Source: Latrodectus hesperus
Lineage: Eukaryota; Arthropoda; Arachnida; Araneae; Theridiidae
Assembly: GCA_037975125.1 (NCBI GenBank)
Contig: CM075862.1
Location: 43,595,777-43,659,776, forward strand
Direction: 5' to 3'
DNA: 64,000 bases
Part shown: piece after piece, positions 43,913 to 55,372 of the stretch
How positions within the stretch are numbered: position 1 is the first letter of the stretch
How the letters are laid out: each line of letters begins with the position of its first letter
Position numbers and translations under genes: made by a program
Notes under the pieces: generated by a model
Told to the model about the DNA's origin: nothing
The model's input: the letters and a program-made list of their open reading frames with translations, nothing else
Database searches by the model: none

Positions 43913-44643
43913 TAGTAGAACTTCAATATCCGAATAGTATATATAAATTAGAATAATAGAAATATAAATTAGATTGAAGGAGAAGGAAAATAAGAAAAAG
44001 CTCAAGAAAAGGTAAGGTAAAAGAAGGAAGAAGATGGGAGAGAGAGATTTTCTCTTAAGGAATTCAAAAACAATCTTTTGAAAATTCCTGGATGTTCAGA
44101 AGTTAGCACTGAAGATATAGGAGAACAGATTATGAGTGAGACCCTAGATTTCAAATTGCAAATGATGGTAAACTTATTGAAAGTGTCGGGGAAGAAGATG
44201 ATCTTAATGTCCAAGTTGAAAGAGACACGAGACCATCAGCTAGTGAAGCATTTGCCGGTTTTGAAACTGCTTTGAAGTGGATAGAGCATCAGCCCGAGTA
44301 TGACCACATGCAAATTCTCACTGTCAATCGGATACGCGACTTGGCTGCCCGAAAACGATGATAGCAGTGAAACAGCTTATTCTGACTGATATTTTCAGCA
44401 AGCAATGATTTTCATTTACAGTATTGTTCATAGTTACTGCATTAATGTACTGCACTTGTAAGTACCTTAACTTGTAAAAATGTTGCAATTTCATTTAACT
44501 TATTAAAAGTTCTTTTTCTTTAAAAATAAGTAGTTTTTTCTCCCATTATCAAAGTACAATAATTAATTAAAGTGGACACTTTTTTCGTTGATTCTCCGAA
44601 TGGGCACCGATCCCAATTGATTCGAATAATCGGAATTCTACTG
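43913..44643 (+). mobile_element. Tigger/pogo-type DNA transposon, copy 2
   Basis: The ends are inverted (5' TAGTAGAACTTCAATATCCG, 3' CGGAATTCTACTG) and flanked by TA at 43911-43912 and 44644-44645, the expected target duplication for this superfamily. The internal layout matches copy 1 at 31717: an A-rich 5' part, a transposase C-terminal remnant, and a 3' part with CAATTGATTCGAATAATCGG. At 731 bp it is far too short to be autonomous. Confidence 0.85.
44140..44361 (+). pseudogene. Tigger transposase C-terminal remnant
   Basis: A 73-codon open segment without a start codon runs to a TGA at 44359-44361. It contains FETALKWIEHQPE and ends NRIRDLAARKR, typical of the extreme C-terminus of Tigger/pogo-type transposases. 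It is preceded by an acidic, low-complexity linker (VGEEDDLNVQVERDTRP). A stop in frame at 44137 and a frame change upstream separate it from anything earlier, and the DDE catalytic domain and DNA-binding domains are missing. It marks the element as an internal-deletion derivative and encodes no functional protein. Confidence 0.75.
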
Positions 44644-45699
44644 TATGTACAATATGTACTATTCGATAAGTGTAATGTCTTCACTCTTCAGGTAAACATC
44701 GATGATTCGTAACTCAATAGAGTAATATGCATTTCTCTATAGAGGATAATCGGAATATCGATGATCCTCAATGAGGATATGCATTACTGTCTATTAAAAG
44801 GCCAACTTCTGCAGTGTACATTCTTTAAATGGAATTCTAGAACTGCCATTTTATTTGTGTATATGCAGGTTGATGGGATGTCCTAAAGAACTAAATGTAT
44901 CTGCTGTGATATTTTTACTGCAAAATAACGATGTTCTGGAGAAAACAGCTTGCTGAGATTTACAAGGCTGTCATCAAGTTGATGGAAAATCTTGACTAAC
45001 CTGTGAGGATAATTTTTATCCAATAAAATTTAACTTTATTTAGGTAAAGAATATAATTTTTATACAATTAACATAATTTTAATGAAGCCCTTCAGTTTTG
45101 GACAGATAGCAATGCAAAATCTCTCTTCTCTGGAATCCTTCACTACAATTCACGATAATGTAGCCGTCTGAATTTAGTAGATGTTGCCTTACCAACGGTG
45201 TTTGCACACAACAATAGATGTCACACATGTGAAAGTTACACTTAAGATCTACTGAATCACAACAGCAATTTATACATCTTATATGCCAATATTTTCGGAG
45301 TTCTAACCCTTAGTAATCGGTGTAGTAATCCTAAGTAATAACAGTGTTCATAAGCGATGCCAAAGATGGTAGCTCTTAGAAGCGAAGTAACACAGTTCTT
45401 TTGACAGTTTTTGGTTGGTTTGGAATTATTTACGTCGTTGGGAAATGACGAAATAAATTAATGCCAAATTATGAACTAACATCTGTGAATAAAAATATTC
45501 CCGTGAAAAAAATTCCAATCACACATTGCAAAATATATCCAATTAGAGGTGCATTCGATAATATAGAAAGTACTTCAAATTGAATTTAAAATATTTGATT
45601 TAAAAATTAATAAATGGTTTAAAAATTTATTAGCTATTATTAAGCTAGAATTTTGCTGTTAAAAAAGGAAAGTGCTGTAAAGTTAAGTAACACCCCTGA
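44644..45699. other. Non-coding stretch
   Basis: No gene is seen. At 44690-44800 a short imperfect repeat with ATCGATGATTC/ATCGATGATCC and ATATGCATT words occurs twice. Confidence 0.35.
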
Positions 45700-45790
45700 A
45701 TTGACTGTTCTGAGGGAGAAAAGAATCATTTCCTAGACCAGAAGATTGTGGGCTCGATACCCGACTCTATAGAAAAAATTTTTTGTAGAT
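45700..45790 (+). mobile_element. Possible decayed SINE head
   Basis: GGGCTCGATACCCG near 45750 resembles a B box preceded at suitable distance by a degraded A-box region. No body can be assigned. Confidence 0.3.
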
Positions 45791-47439
45791 AAATTTAATG
45801 CACTGAAAATTTTAAAGGTATATAATACCCATTTATTGATGTTAAATTTAAGAGAGGAGAGTGTCATCTAAATGTAGATTTCGTCAACTAATCGTGACTC
45901 GAAATGAAGAAATTTTCTAGGCTTCTTCTAGGGAGAATGAAGAGCTTTTCTAGGCTAGAATAATTACCTGATATTTTTTAATCACTTACATTTTATGATT
46001 GTATTGCTTTTTCATCACACACATTTTATTTTTAAATTTTCTTACAACTCTTTTACATCTGAATTTAAATTTATTTCTCAGTAATTTGCAAAAATTAACA
46101 AAACAAGTTTTTTTTCAAGAAAATTTAGTTTTTGACAGTAACGTTTTGGTTGAATCCTATTTGGACTCACCCATCGCCAAGACGAAATGCAGAGCCAATA
46201 GACTGATACAACGCCAAACGAAATTTCTTAATACAAAGAATTTCGAACTGCGTGTTTATTGGTTGCGATTTTATAACTATCAATACCAGAGGAAGCATTT
46301 TTTAAATTAATATGCAGACGAAAAACTTTTTTGTTAAAATAAATAAAAATGATAATTTTAGAGAAAAAATTTAAATCTGTTGAAAAAAAAAACTTTTTGG
46401 AAATTTAAATAAAAGTAACAGTGTCCTTGTATTTACGTGTCAAATATTTTGAAAATAATTAATTAATTAGAATTGTAAGAAGTGTAAGCAACAGTTTATT
46501 TTTAAACATGCAAACGATTTTTATTCTAAGCAATTAGAATAAATTATGTAGAATCAAAGCTATGTGTAAACATTACATTATGTTTTGCCTTTAAAAATGA
46601 AACAAAAAGAGATGTGTTCTTTATAAAAGTGTGAGAGTCAGAGAATGATAGGATTCTATGAATGAATTCGAATGGAATTTGTAAGTACTTTTATTGCTTA
46701 AATTATTAATTCTGTATTGGAAATTAAGAATAAGTAATATAGAAAATGAAAAAAAAAATGAATTTTCAAAATAGAATTAAAAAATTATGCTTTTTGCTGT
46801 TATTGATTTAGCCTTATTATATTAATAATTGAAACGAAATATTATAAAAAAATGATCATGTATTTTTAAATGATCTGTTAATTAAGCTTTTAATTAAACA
46901 ATAAATTACTGTAAGCTGTACTGATTTTCAATGTTTTAGTTTTTTATATATATTCTTATAAATTAAGTAAAATTAACATTCTTGTATTGCTGTAGTATGT
47001 TAATAAAAGGATATTTGAAATCTCGATATCAAAAGCACATGAAACTGCTTGATTTTGGTTGGCGGGAAAATATGCCGTCATTTTCTTCGTGTTCACCAAG
47101 CGGTGGGCTAAAATGGGATTTTACCAATTTCTTTCGTCAGATTCACAAGGAAGTATTATGTATCGGACTGTCTTATTGTACTACTATAAGACGGCATAAA
47201 ATTATAGCAATAAGGAATTTCTAGTTCTTATAAATATTATAATACCTACTTACAAATAAATAAAAAAATAATCAATTAATATTACAAGTGATGAATTTTT
47301 CGTTATGTTTATCAATTTAGATTTTTTTTCTGAATATTAATTTGAATATAAGACTATAGTTATGTTGTTTATTTTTGAGTTACAGAATTCAATAGATTTT
47401 AATATTAAGTTCTAAAATGTATGAATTATTGGACACTTT
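45791..47439. other. AT-rich non-coding stretch
   Basis: No gene is supported. Slightly GC-richer segments at 46140-46290 and 47040-47200 show no known repeat; the second contains an E2F-like GGCGGGAAAA. Confidence 0.35.
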
Positions 47440-47880
47440 ATTCATATATTTCGAATATGGGTTTCCAACATTTCCAAACTGGTATGAATCAAAAAATATT
47501 TCCTTATTTACTTTCGAATATTTTTCGCAAACTCTGGTAATTTTGAATGTTTTCAATCTTTGAATGCCATGAATTAAAGAGCTATTGGCTTTTCAATATT
47601 TTCAAGCTCCGGAATTAAGGAATATATTGATTTTCGAATATTTTCAAGCCTTAGAATTATATGAATTAAGAAGCATTCCTTTATTCATTTTAGAATATTT
47701 TCCCCTTTCGAAAAAAATAATTTCCTTATTTTTACACAATATATGCTTTAAAGTAGATTATTTTTACAAGATACGCTTTCTTATTTTTACAATATACGTT
47801 TTCTTATTTTTACAACATACGTTTTCTTATTTTTACAATATATGCTTTACAATTGTTTTTACAATATATGATTTACAATA
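47440..47880 (+). repeat. Degenerate AT-rich tandem repeats
   Basis: From about 47440 to 47715, units of roughly 60-65 bp contain TTCGAATATTTTCAAGC and GGAATTAAGGAATAT variants. From about 47740 to 47880, a ~25-bp unit with TTATTTTTACAATATACG repeats. Open frames through both are artefacts. Confidence 0.6.
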
Positions 47881-48339
47881 GATTTAGACCGTTAGGATAT
47901 CTACTGTGTAATATCAAAGTGAAGGAACATTATATTTCTAATTTTCAAATTCTTAAGAGTGACGTAAGATATAAATGAAAGAACATTTATACTCAGAATT
48001 TTGAACATAAAAGATGTAAAATTTTGAATACTTTTAATCTTCGAAAAATATGAATTAAAATATATTCGCTAATTTACTGTCAAATATTTTAATTCTTGAA
48101 TTCATGAAACTGAGATTCTCAGTTTCCATTTTTGATAAATTTATCGAAAAGACTCATAAATATTAAACATGAAACCAGTTTTTGGCATTATTTTTGTATT
48201 TACCTTATACCATTCCGATAGTCGAATAAACTATTTTGTTGAAAAGTAACTTCTTAAATTTTTCGTCCCTTGATAATCATCAATAATTCAACCAAAAATC
48301 CCTATTAGGTTTCAAAGAGAGTGTCATAATAGTTTCTCT
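47881..48339. other. AT-rich non-coding stretch
   Basis: Nothing beyond weak echoes of the preceding repeat near 48030-48110. Confidence 0.4.
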
Positions 48340-48830
48340 CCCCTTATTATCTCGAAGTTGCTCTCCACGTAGCAAGCCTATTGAGACGCATTTATCTCTG
48401 CAATCTCTGGACATTTAGGCTTGAATAGATCAGAAACCACCGGAGTTCGGCCGCAATATTGGCGAGAAGACAGACCCTGACTACATCACTTAGCATACAC
48501 GCTGCCCTCAATGCGGGAAAGAGGTGATGAAGGCAGAGTTGTCAGTCGATCTGATAGGCAGAATTAATAGGGCTCGGCACACGCTTAATCGACGGATTAA
48601 ACAATTAATTCCAGAGATATCGCCAACTCCGATCCTTCTCCGATTTAAGGGGTTTTCAATCATCCGACCAGGCGACAGTGCGGAAAATTTGGCTACTCGA
48701 GATAGGGATGCTTTCGTTTTGAAATGGAAAGTTTCTCGCTTTAAATGTAGAATTGCGATTGTTTCATATATGAACTCTGCAAAGCCGAGCAGATATCTAT
48801 AGTCACGAGAACTTCGGAGAGGACGATATA
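48340..48830. promoter_or_regulatory. GC-richer candidate regulatory block
   Basis: About 490 bp of balanced, non-repetitive sequence. Open frames on both strands (131 and 92 codons) overlap and lack any recognised domain, so coding is unlikely. It has homeodomain-like cores (CTTAATCG, ACAATTAATT, TTCAATCATCC) and GGCCGCAATATTGGCGAG. Conserved non-coding DNA is the most natural reading but was not tested. Confidence 0.4.
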
Positions 48831-49362
48831 AAAAGTAATTTCGAAAAGTATTTCCAAATTTTCGTAGTTTTATGTAGAAAAGTAAGTAATTAATAAATAT
48901 CACATTTTGTGTTATTTAACTTTTATTTCACATTTTATTAATAACGTGGAATATGTGTGATATTGAATAATTAGGAAATTCTGCATTAATTTCGTGCTAG
49001 AATTAATTGTACATACTACAGTAACTTCAGAGTTATCATTCATAATCTGATCACAAATAAAAACAATTGCAAGCATTCTCAATAAATGCTAGAGGACACT
49101 GGAAACAATTTTCAGATATGATTATCTAAATGTGTTTACTTATATAAAGATTAGATAAAATCATCTAAAAATTCTCCTGTAGTCTAATTCAGCTCAGATT
49201 AGCATATTCCTTTGGTCTAGATTTCAAATCCAAATCCACCATATAAGGAATTAAAATTTTTACTAGTCAGACTAGCCACTTTTCACCGAGCGGATTGTAG
49301 CGAAAAATGCAGATGTTTACTAGAATGTTGGGCAATGCCGACTTTAATGTCGTTATAGCCAG
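48831..49362. other. AT-rich non-coding stretch
   Basis: Nothing recognised. Confidence 0.4.
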
Positions 49363-49650
49363 TTACATTAAATTACGCGGGTGCGGTCTATAATGCGAAC
49401 AGCACGATCGATCGAGATGGTCCCACAAATTCTTGATTGGGCTTAAGCCAGGTGAGATTTCTGGTGAGAGGAGAGAAATGTAAACTTCCAACCACGCACT
49501 GACACTGCCATCTATATCACACCTCACACTATCCTGCTGGTAGATGCCATCATCCCGATGAAAAACAGTGCGCATATAGGGGTGGACATGGTTCGAAAGG
49601 ATAGATCCATATTTCAGAAATATTAGGTCACGATACCAAAAATTCTTTAA
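49363..49650 (-). pseudogene. Tc1-like transposase fragment
   Basis: An open frame on the minus strand keeps the C-terminal half of a Tc1/mariner-type transposase. DGIYQQDSVRCD corresponds to the second catalytic Asp region, and SPIKNLWDHLDR to the region normally reading NPIENLWD. The catalytic Glu is replaced by Lys, so even the preserved part would be inactive. The fragment ends at a stop 49363-49365. The N-terminal DNA-binding domains and the first Asp are not recognisable upstream, and no terminal repeats are seen. It differs in sequence from the Tc1 copy at 55373 and belongs to another lineage. Confidence 0.8.
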
Positions 49651-49979
49651 AAAGAGGTGCATGTCTTATTATACTCCTTACACCAAGGTTAGACCGAATA
49701 GCTAATCGTCAAAAGAATTTAAGATCGGATTTGCTGTTATTTGATCACTATAAAAAAGCTCCAACCAGCAAGAGATGTGGTGAAAAAAATTTTCATACAA
49801 CTACATCACTTTCGTGCTCTAATATAAAAAGTACATCACGAATCAAAACGTAATTATATCGACATGTTATTAGCAACGAGAAATAAATGACAGTCATTTC
49901 TGAAATTTCTCTGTGTAGTTCAACTGTTCGAAATCCACTTCAGAAACAGTTATTCCCGGGAAACTTATTGTCCTCTAAT
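49651..49979. other. Non-coding stretch
   Basis: Probably the flank or decayed 5' part of the Tc1 fragment; nothing can be assigned. Confidence 0.3.
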
Positions 49980-50800
49980 TAAGCAGCGAGTCTAATAACG
50001 CATCACTCAAAGGCCACCCTCATCCACTCCCTATCCTCAAACAATTTCGCTGGAAAAGAAAAGACGAAAAAAAAAAAGGGGGAGACAAAAGAAAAACAGA
50101 AGAGCACTAAAATAATCAAAAAATCAGAAAAAGGGAGTTCACACCACTCAAAATGAAATCTTGGAAACTTGTTAAGTCTCGAGAAAGCCATATGTTTTAA
50201 TCTTTAAAGGAGAGGGTACTCACTCCTCCCTCTACCTCCTCCTCTCCCGTGCTTTTTAACTTCTCAATCTCCATCTCCCATTAATCATTACAGGTTCGGC
50301 CGTATATGAGCGCAAAACGTTTAAAACGAAAAGGAGATCTTTTACAAGGGAAATTTGAAAGGAAGAAGAAATTCATTGAGAGGGAAAAAGAAGAGGAATA
50401 AATAAAATAAAGTAAAGAAAAAAGGAGAGGGGGTGAGAGCGAGAGAGAGGGAGAAATTTAAGCTTTCCTACTAAGACGTTGTGTGTAATAATGGGAGCAT
50501 GTTCGAAGCCTCAAATAGTCATCAAGTCGGGAGAGAAAAATGTGAAGCGGAGAGGCCATTTGGATGCTAATTATCTAAGGTGATGGATGGTGAGTACTGG
50601 GCTAGTGTGGTCGGTTCTTTAAGTTGGAAATGGCAATTTTATCGCCACTCTTGGCGACGGAGAACTTTGGTCGCGCCTTTTTAACGAGGCGAGTGCTTCA
50701 TGAAGGGGAAGTTGCAGTTCCTCCTTGGCTGCCTCCCGTGGAATTATGATGGGGAAAGATTTCAAATTTCTAATCAAATCTTCTTTCGAGGACTTTAGTG
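49980..50800. promoter_or_regulatory. GC-richer candidate regulatory block
   Basis: Non-coding sequence with pyrimidine-rich CTCCTCCCTCTACCTCCTCC near 50221, GA-rich runs at 50400-50455, CATTAATCATTACAGG near 50279, one RUNX motif TGTGGT at 50606-50611 and TTGGCGACGG near 50650. Motif density and lack of repeats suggest a regulatory module; function is inferred. Confidence 0.4.
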
Positions 50801-51108
50801 ACGTAGCTATGAATTTTCCTAGCTTTAATGAGCGAATGCTGACTCTTAATTAATATATGATTTAATGTATTTCATTATAAGCAACGAAATATTTATGTTA
50901 ATGAATAGGAACGATTCAAGATTCTGCACACAGATGGAAGAGGGATTCTTTGCAACACCCATATAATTAAACGTTTTAATCAGTTCTCATTTTAAGAAAT
51001 GTAAATAGTAAAGACGAAAAGCATCACGAGAGTTATTAGGGTCCAAGTTGTACTAGTATTGAAAAAGCATTTCTTAAAATATTGTAATTCTATTTGAATT
51101 AGATAACG

Positions 51109-51111
<3 letters not shown>
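50801..51111. other. AT-rich non-coding stretch
   Basis: Nothing recognised. Confidence 0.4.

Positions 51112-51176
<65 letters not shown>
51112..51176. repeat. (TA)n microsatellite with short (CA) end
   Basis: A TA run of about 65 bp ending in ACACACAC. Confidence 0.95.
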
Positions 51177-51184
<8 letters not shown>

Positions 51185-52231
51185 AATATTGAAGCCTTAT
51201 TGAAAAAGTATCACTTTATATAGCAAAAGACGCCTCTTTCTCTTGTTGGACTGTTTATGTGTGATGTGGAGTTATTTATTTATTTAGGGTAGTTAACATA
51301 AAAGAGAAATAAGGCTAAAGAGAGATATTTGTGAATCCGCTTTTTACTTAGGTGTTTTGAAGTGATACTTTTAATTTTTATTACATCTTTAAAAGTATTT
51401 TTAATATCTAGATTATATTTGATAATTCAATAGTTTGTGTAAAGGATGTAATTGCAATAAATGCAAAATTCTTTAGAGTGAAAAAAAATCCTCTCTTTAA
51501 ATTAGAGGTGAAAGATAAAACATTGTTGCCATTTTTGACTTGATTTTGGATTTAAAATATGAAATTATTCTCAGTTTTAGTGTATTGAATATTTGTAAGA
51601 AAAATCAACGTATTTTTCGGAAGACTACAGTGGTAGACTGGAGAGATTAGATTCACTTTATGCTAGCATATGTTTTACACTATCTTAAATGTAATTAATG
51701 GAATTCATTTAAATTAATACTTGAGTACTTAAATGTAGGAAATATATTTATTTAAGTGTTTTCAATCATTAACACACTAATTGTTGTAAGGTATTTTTGT
51801 GTAAGTCATAAAGTGATAATATTTCTTCTGGAAGATATTTAACCGAAATTTTTCTTCCAGAAGTTATTCACAAAATAAATATTAATTGATTAAAAATATA
51901 GCATCTTGTTGATAAGGAATATTAATAAATATCAACTTCGCAAATGGCCATGACCATTATTACAAGATAGGTAAAAGAGGCCTTATATTTCCCAACAAAT
52001 GTGTAAAAATGTTTTGTTGGGGAATAACAGCCCATGTTTCTTCAATGTAATTTAAAAATTGAATTGGTATATTTGTAAATATTGTATTCTAGTTTAATCA
52101 TTATCCAACTGAAGACAAGACACGTTCGATAAACAATAGATTTTTTTAACAAGCAGGGCACAAAGAATAGTTTTGCAAAACAGATCATTGATGGGCAAAG
52201 AAGAAATTTTTGACATCAATTTAATACATAC
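51177..52231. other. AT-rich non-coding stretch
   Basis: No gene or repeat family was recognised. Confidence 0.4.
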
Positions 52232-52830
52232 ATGGGCTTAATTCATGTTGAAATGTGACCATAGACAAGGTATAACGATGGCAAAGGAGGATAAGCTACA
52301 AGATAACGAAGAAAGACTGGGTACAAGATAAAGAAGAGGGTACAAGTAAAAGAAGGACAGGCTGCATGATAAATAAGGGCAGACTACATGATAAAGAAGA
52401 AGGACAGACTGCACGTTAAAGAAGAAGGACAGACTGCATGATAAAGAAGTAGGACAGACTGCATGATAAAGAAGAAGGACAGACTGCATGATAGAGAGGA
52501 AGGACAGACTGCATGATAAAGAAGAAGGACAGACTGCATAATAAAGAAGAAGGACAGACTGCATGATAAAGAAGAAGGACAGACTGCATGATAAAGAAGA
52601 AGGACAGACTGCATGATAAAGAAGAAGGACAGACTGCATGATAAAGAAGAAGGACAGACTGCATGATAAAGAAGAAGGACAGACTGCATGATAAAGAAGA
52701 AGGACAGACTGCATGATAAAGAAGTAGGACAGACTGCATGATTAAGAAGAAGGACATCTACAAGAGATTTTTCTCATTACTTCAATGTGTGGGCTCATTT
52801 CATGTTGAAATGTGGTCGCTGACAAGGTTT
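52232..52830. repeat. 25-bp minisatellite flanked by a diverged direct repeat
   Basis: Units containing AGACTGCATGATAAAGAAG recur every 25 bp, with starts at 52381, 52406 and so on to 52731 (15 units). A 22-bp variant at 52359 and decayed units back to about 52280 precede them. The array is bounded by an imperfect ~41-bp direct repeat (CATGTTGAAATGTG core) at 52232-52271 and 52789-52829. As 25 is not a multiple of three, all three minus-strand frames stay open and give the same 25-residue periodic peptide; this is not evidence for a gene. Confidence 0.92.
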
Positions 52831-54769
52831 GAAGATAAAGAAATACTGATAATTATATCGGTAATGAATAATTGGAAGAGTTGAATACAACTTTACCTAA
52901 GTCATTATGACACAAAATAGTATTCTCATTATGTCTCCATTGTGTCAAAAATATAATAATATGAATATAGTACCTTAATTTAGACTCAAAATTAAAATAG
53001 ATTGAAATATTTCTAGTTGTCAGATTTTTTTTTGTGTTATTCAGCAGTGATAGACATTTTTGAATACAATCCAAATTAAAACACTGAAAACAGCAAAATC
53101 TCTCTCTCTCAAATATATGAAAACATGCTTCAGAATATATATTTTATAATGCTACTTGTTAAAATTTCAGGGATTTGTTTTAAGAAATGTAACGCGTTTC
53201 TGATAAAATTATAATTTTGATTGAAAATTAATATTCGCTAAGATTAGGATGAAAAAAACATTGCACACATGCAAGTAATTTTATGTTTTCAACATATACT
53301 ACTAAATTTTTTTGTTTCCAATATCCGAGTGAAAAGTTACAAGGAGTGGGGGGAATAGACTCTAAATGACTACATAAAGATTCGAAATTTACGCCCATAG
53401 AGCGGTCGTGCCTTTTAGTAACTCGATTTCTGAGTAAGGACCTTCCTCTATTTATGAAAGTAAAGGAGCAAAATTTGTTGCTGGTAAATGCTTTTCAATA
53501 TAGACAGAATAGCTTAGTGGAAATATTATCGGTGCATGTTTCTGTTGAGCGAAGCCACCAACCACACTCAACTCTTTATAATTTTGAAACAGGATCAACT
53601 GACGAGGTCACCATAAGAGCATACGTGATTGTATCACAAACCAAATGCAGTAGCAAGGAATTTCACTGAAAATTTATGTCAACAAATCGATGCGGGGTAC
53701 TCATTTTGGTCAGATTTCGATCTCGGCATCGTTCAAACAAGAGAAGGACCAGGCTCGTTTCTTCATCGTCCTATTTTATCCCCTTTAAATATATCTATCA
53801 CCATCTTTAACGCATATGAGGAAGAAAAATATAGATAATACAATGTATTACTTGCAATTTAAAAATTTAATATTTTTATTAAGATTTTAAAATTGAAAAA
53901 ATGCGTTATTTTGTAAATTATAAAAAAATATTTTAAATTTCTAATAAAAATAATGATTTTCTGCCTTCCTCACACACAACTGAAGTCACAAACAAAAAGT
54001 TTCTGTTATGTTATTATTATTATTGTTATTTTGATGAGCGAGATAGCCATTTGTTTGAGCTATTTTTAACATAAACTAAGGCTAAATCTTTGTAAGATCT
54101 GAATGAAAATCATAATTCTGAATTTATATCATTTCATTGAGATGCTTAATGCACTAGAAATGGTGTTTTCTGTTTAAGCTCAAACTTTATTGTCCTATTG
54201 TCATATTATTGCTTTAGTTTCCTGCGAATCTCTATCAACGGTAAACATTTTTCTTAGCAAATGTTATTGAATTTTGAATTCAAAAGTTTTTTGCACTCAA
54301 TTAAGAAATCACATTTATTTCAATATATAACGAGATAATTATCTCGATATTAAAATAGTATATAAATATATAAGCAAGAAGAAGACTGTTATTTCATACA
54401 AGTCCGTTGAAATCCTCTTTCCATATTCTTACTTTAATATTGAATTAGATTTGCACATAAACATCATCAACGCCAAATTGTTGAATCGTGGTTTGGATAA
54501 ATACTCTCATTGATGAACAACGACATGCATGACAATTGGATTTAAAAACTTAAGACATTTTAATGTCGTTTGTTGAAGGAAAAGTAACAATTCTCATTGT
54601 ATACATTTCGAAATAAATTAAAACCACCTGGTCTGCCTATACCGTTGAAGGCAATACTCTGAATTCTATCAATTCAAATTTAAAAATCAGTGACTCAAAA
54701 GTCTTCTTTCAACTTTCCAGCAATGTCCGGATGTAAATATTTGGTAACTAGAGGAAAATATTCTGATGT
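52831..54769. other. AT-rich non-coding stretch
   Basis: No gene is supported. A modestly GC-richer segment lies at about 53390-53780 without recognised features. Confidence 0.4.
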
Positions 54770-55370
54770 ATATAAAAAAATGAAAATGTAAGGATCATAA
54801 ATGGGAAATTGTCTAAAAGAAGTTCTTGAAAATGTATGCATGCGATATATGTGGGGAATATGCTAAAGACGTTATATCTGGAATATATAGGAAATTATTG
54901 AAGAGGGTTATGCTGAAAATGCATGATTGTGATACGGAAAATGTGCTGAAATATTTAAGGCTGATATACTAAAAATAGTTGGAAAATATGTAGTTTAAAA
55001 TGCAAGGATGGTTTCTTGGGAAATATAATGCATGTACGGAATGATATGGCCAAACACTTCCCGACAGGCTGGTAGGAAATGCTCTGAAAATGATATGGAT
55101 AATATATATACTGAAAACGATGTGATTAGATATCCTTGATTGATGTATGGAATATATGCTGAAGATGATGAGAGTGAAAATGTAAACGCGTTTTATAAAA
55201 AAAATATGCTGAAAATGACATGCCAAACTAATTGGTTGATACATGATAAATAGTTAAAAGAGGTATACCTGAAAATGAATGATTGAGATGTAAAACTTTC
55301 GGCAAATGATATCGGTAAAAATGCATAAATGTATGAGAAACATACTAAAAAGGATATGGATAAATATATA
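54770..55370 (+). repeat. Degenerate minisatellite with ATGCTGAAAATG core
   Basis: Words such as TATGCTGAAAATG, GATTGTGATACGG and GGAATATATGCTGAAGATG recur at irregular spacing of roughly 40-60 bp. The Tc1-like element lies immediately beside this region. Confidence 0.55.
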
Positions 55371-55372
55371 TA

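Noticed and set aside
48508..48903. 131-codon minus-strand frame as a host gene
   Set aside because: No domain, and a long frame overlaps on the opposite strand; more consistent with non-coding DNA.
52238..52757. Long minus-strand frames of 101-158 codons with periodic peptide
   Set aside because: They are the 25-bp minisatellite read in three frames; periodicity explains the lack of stops.
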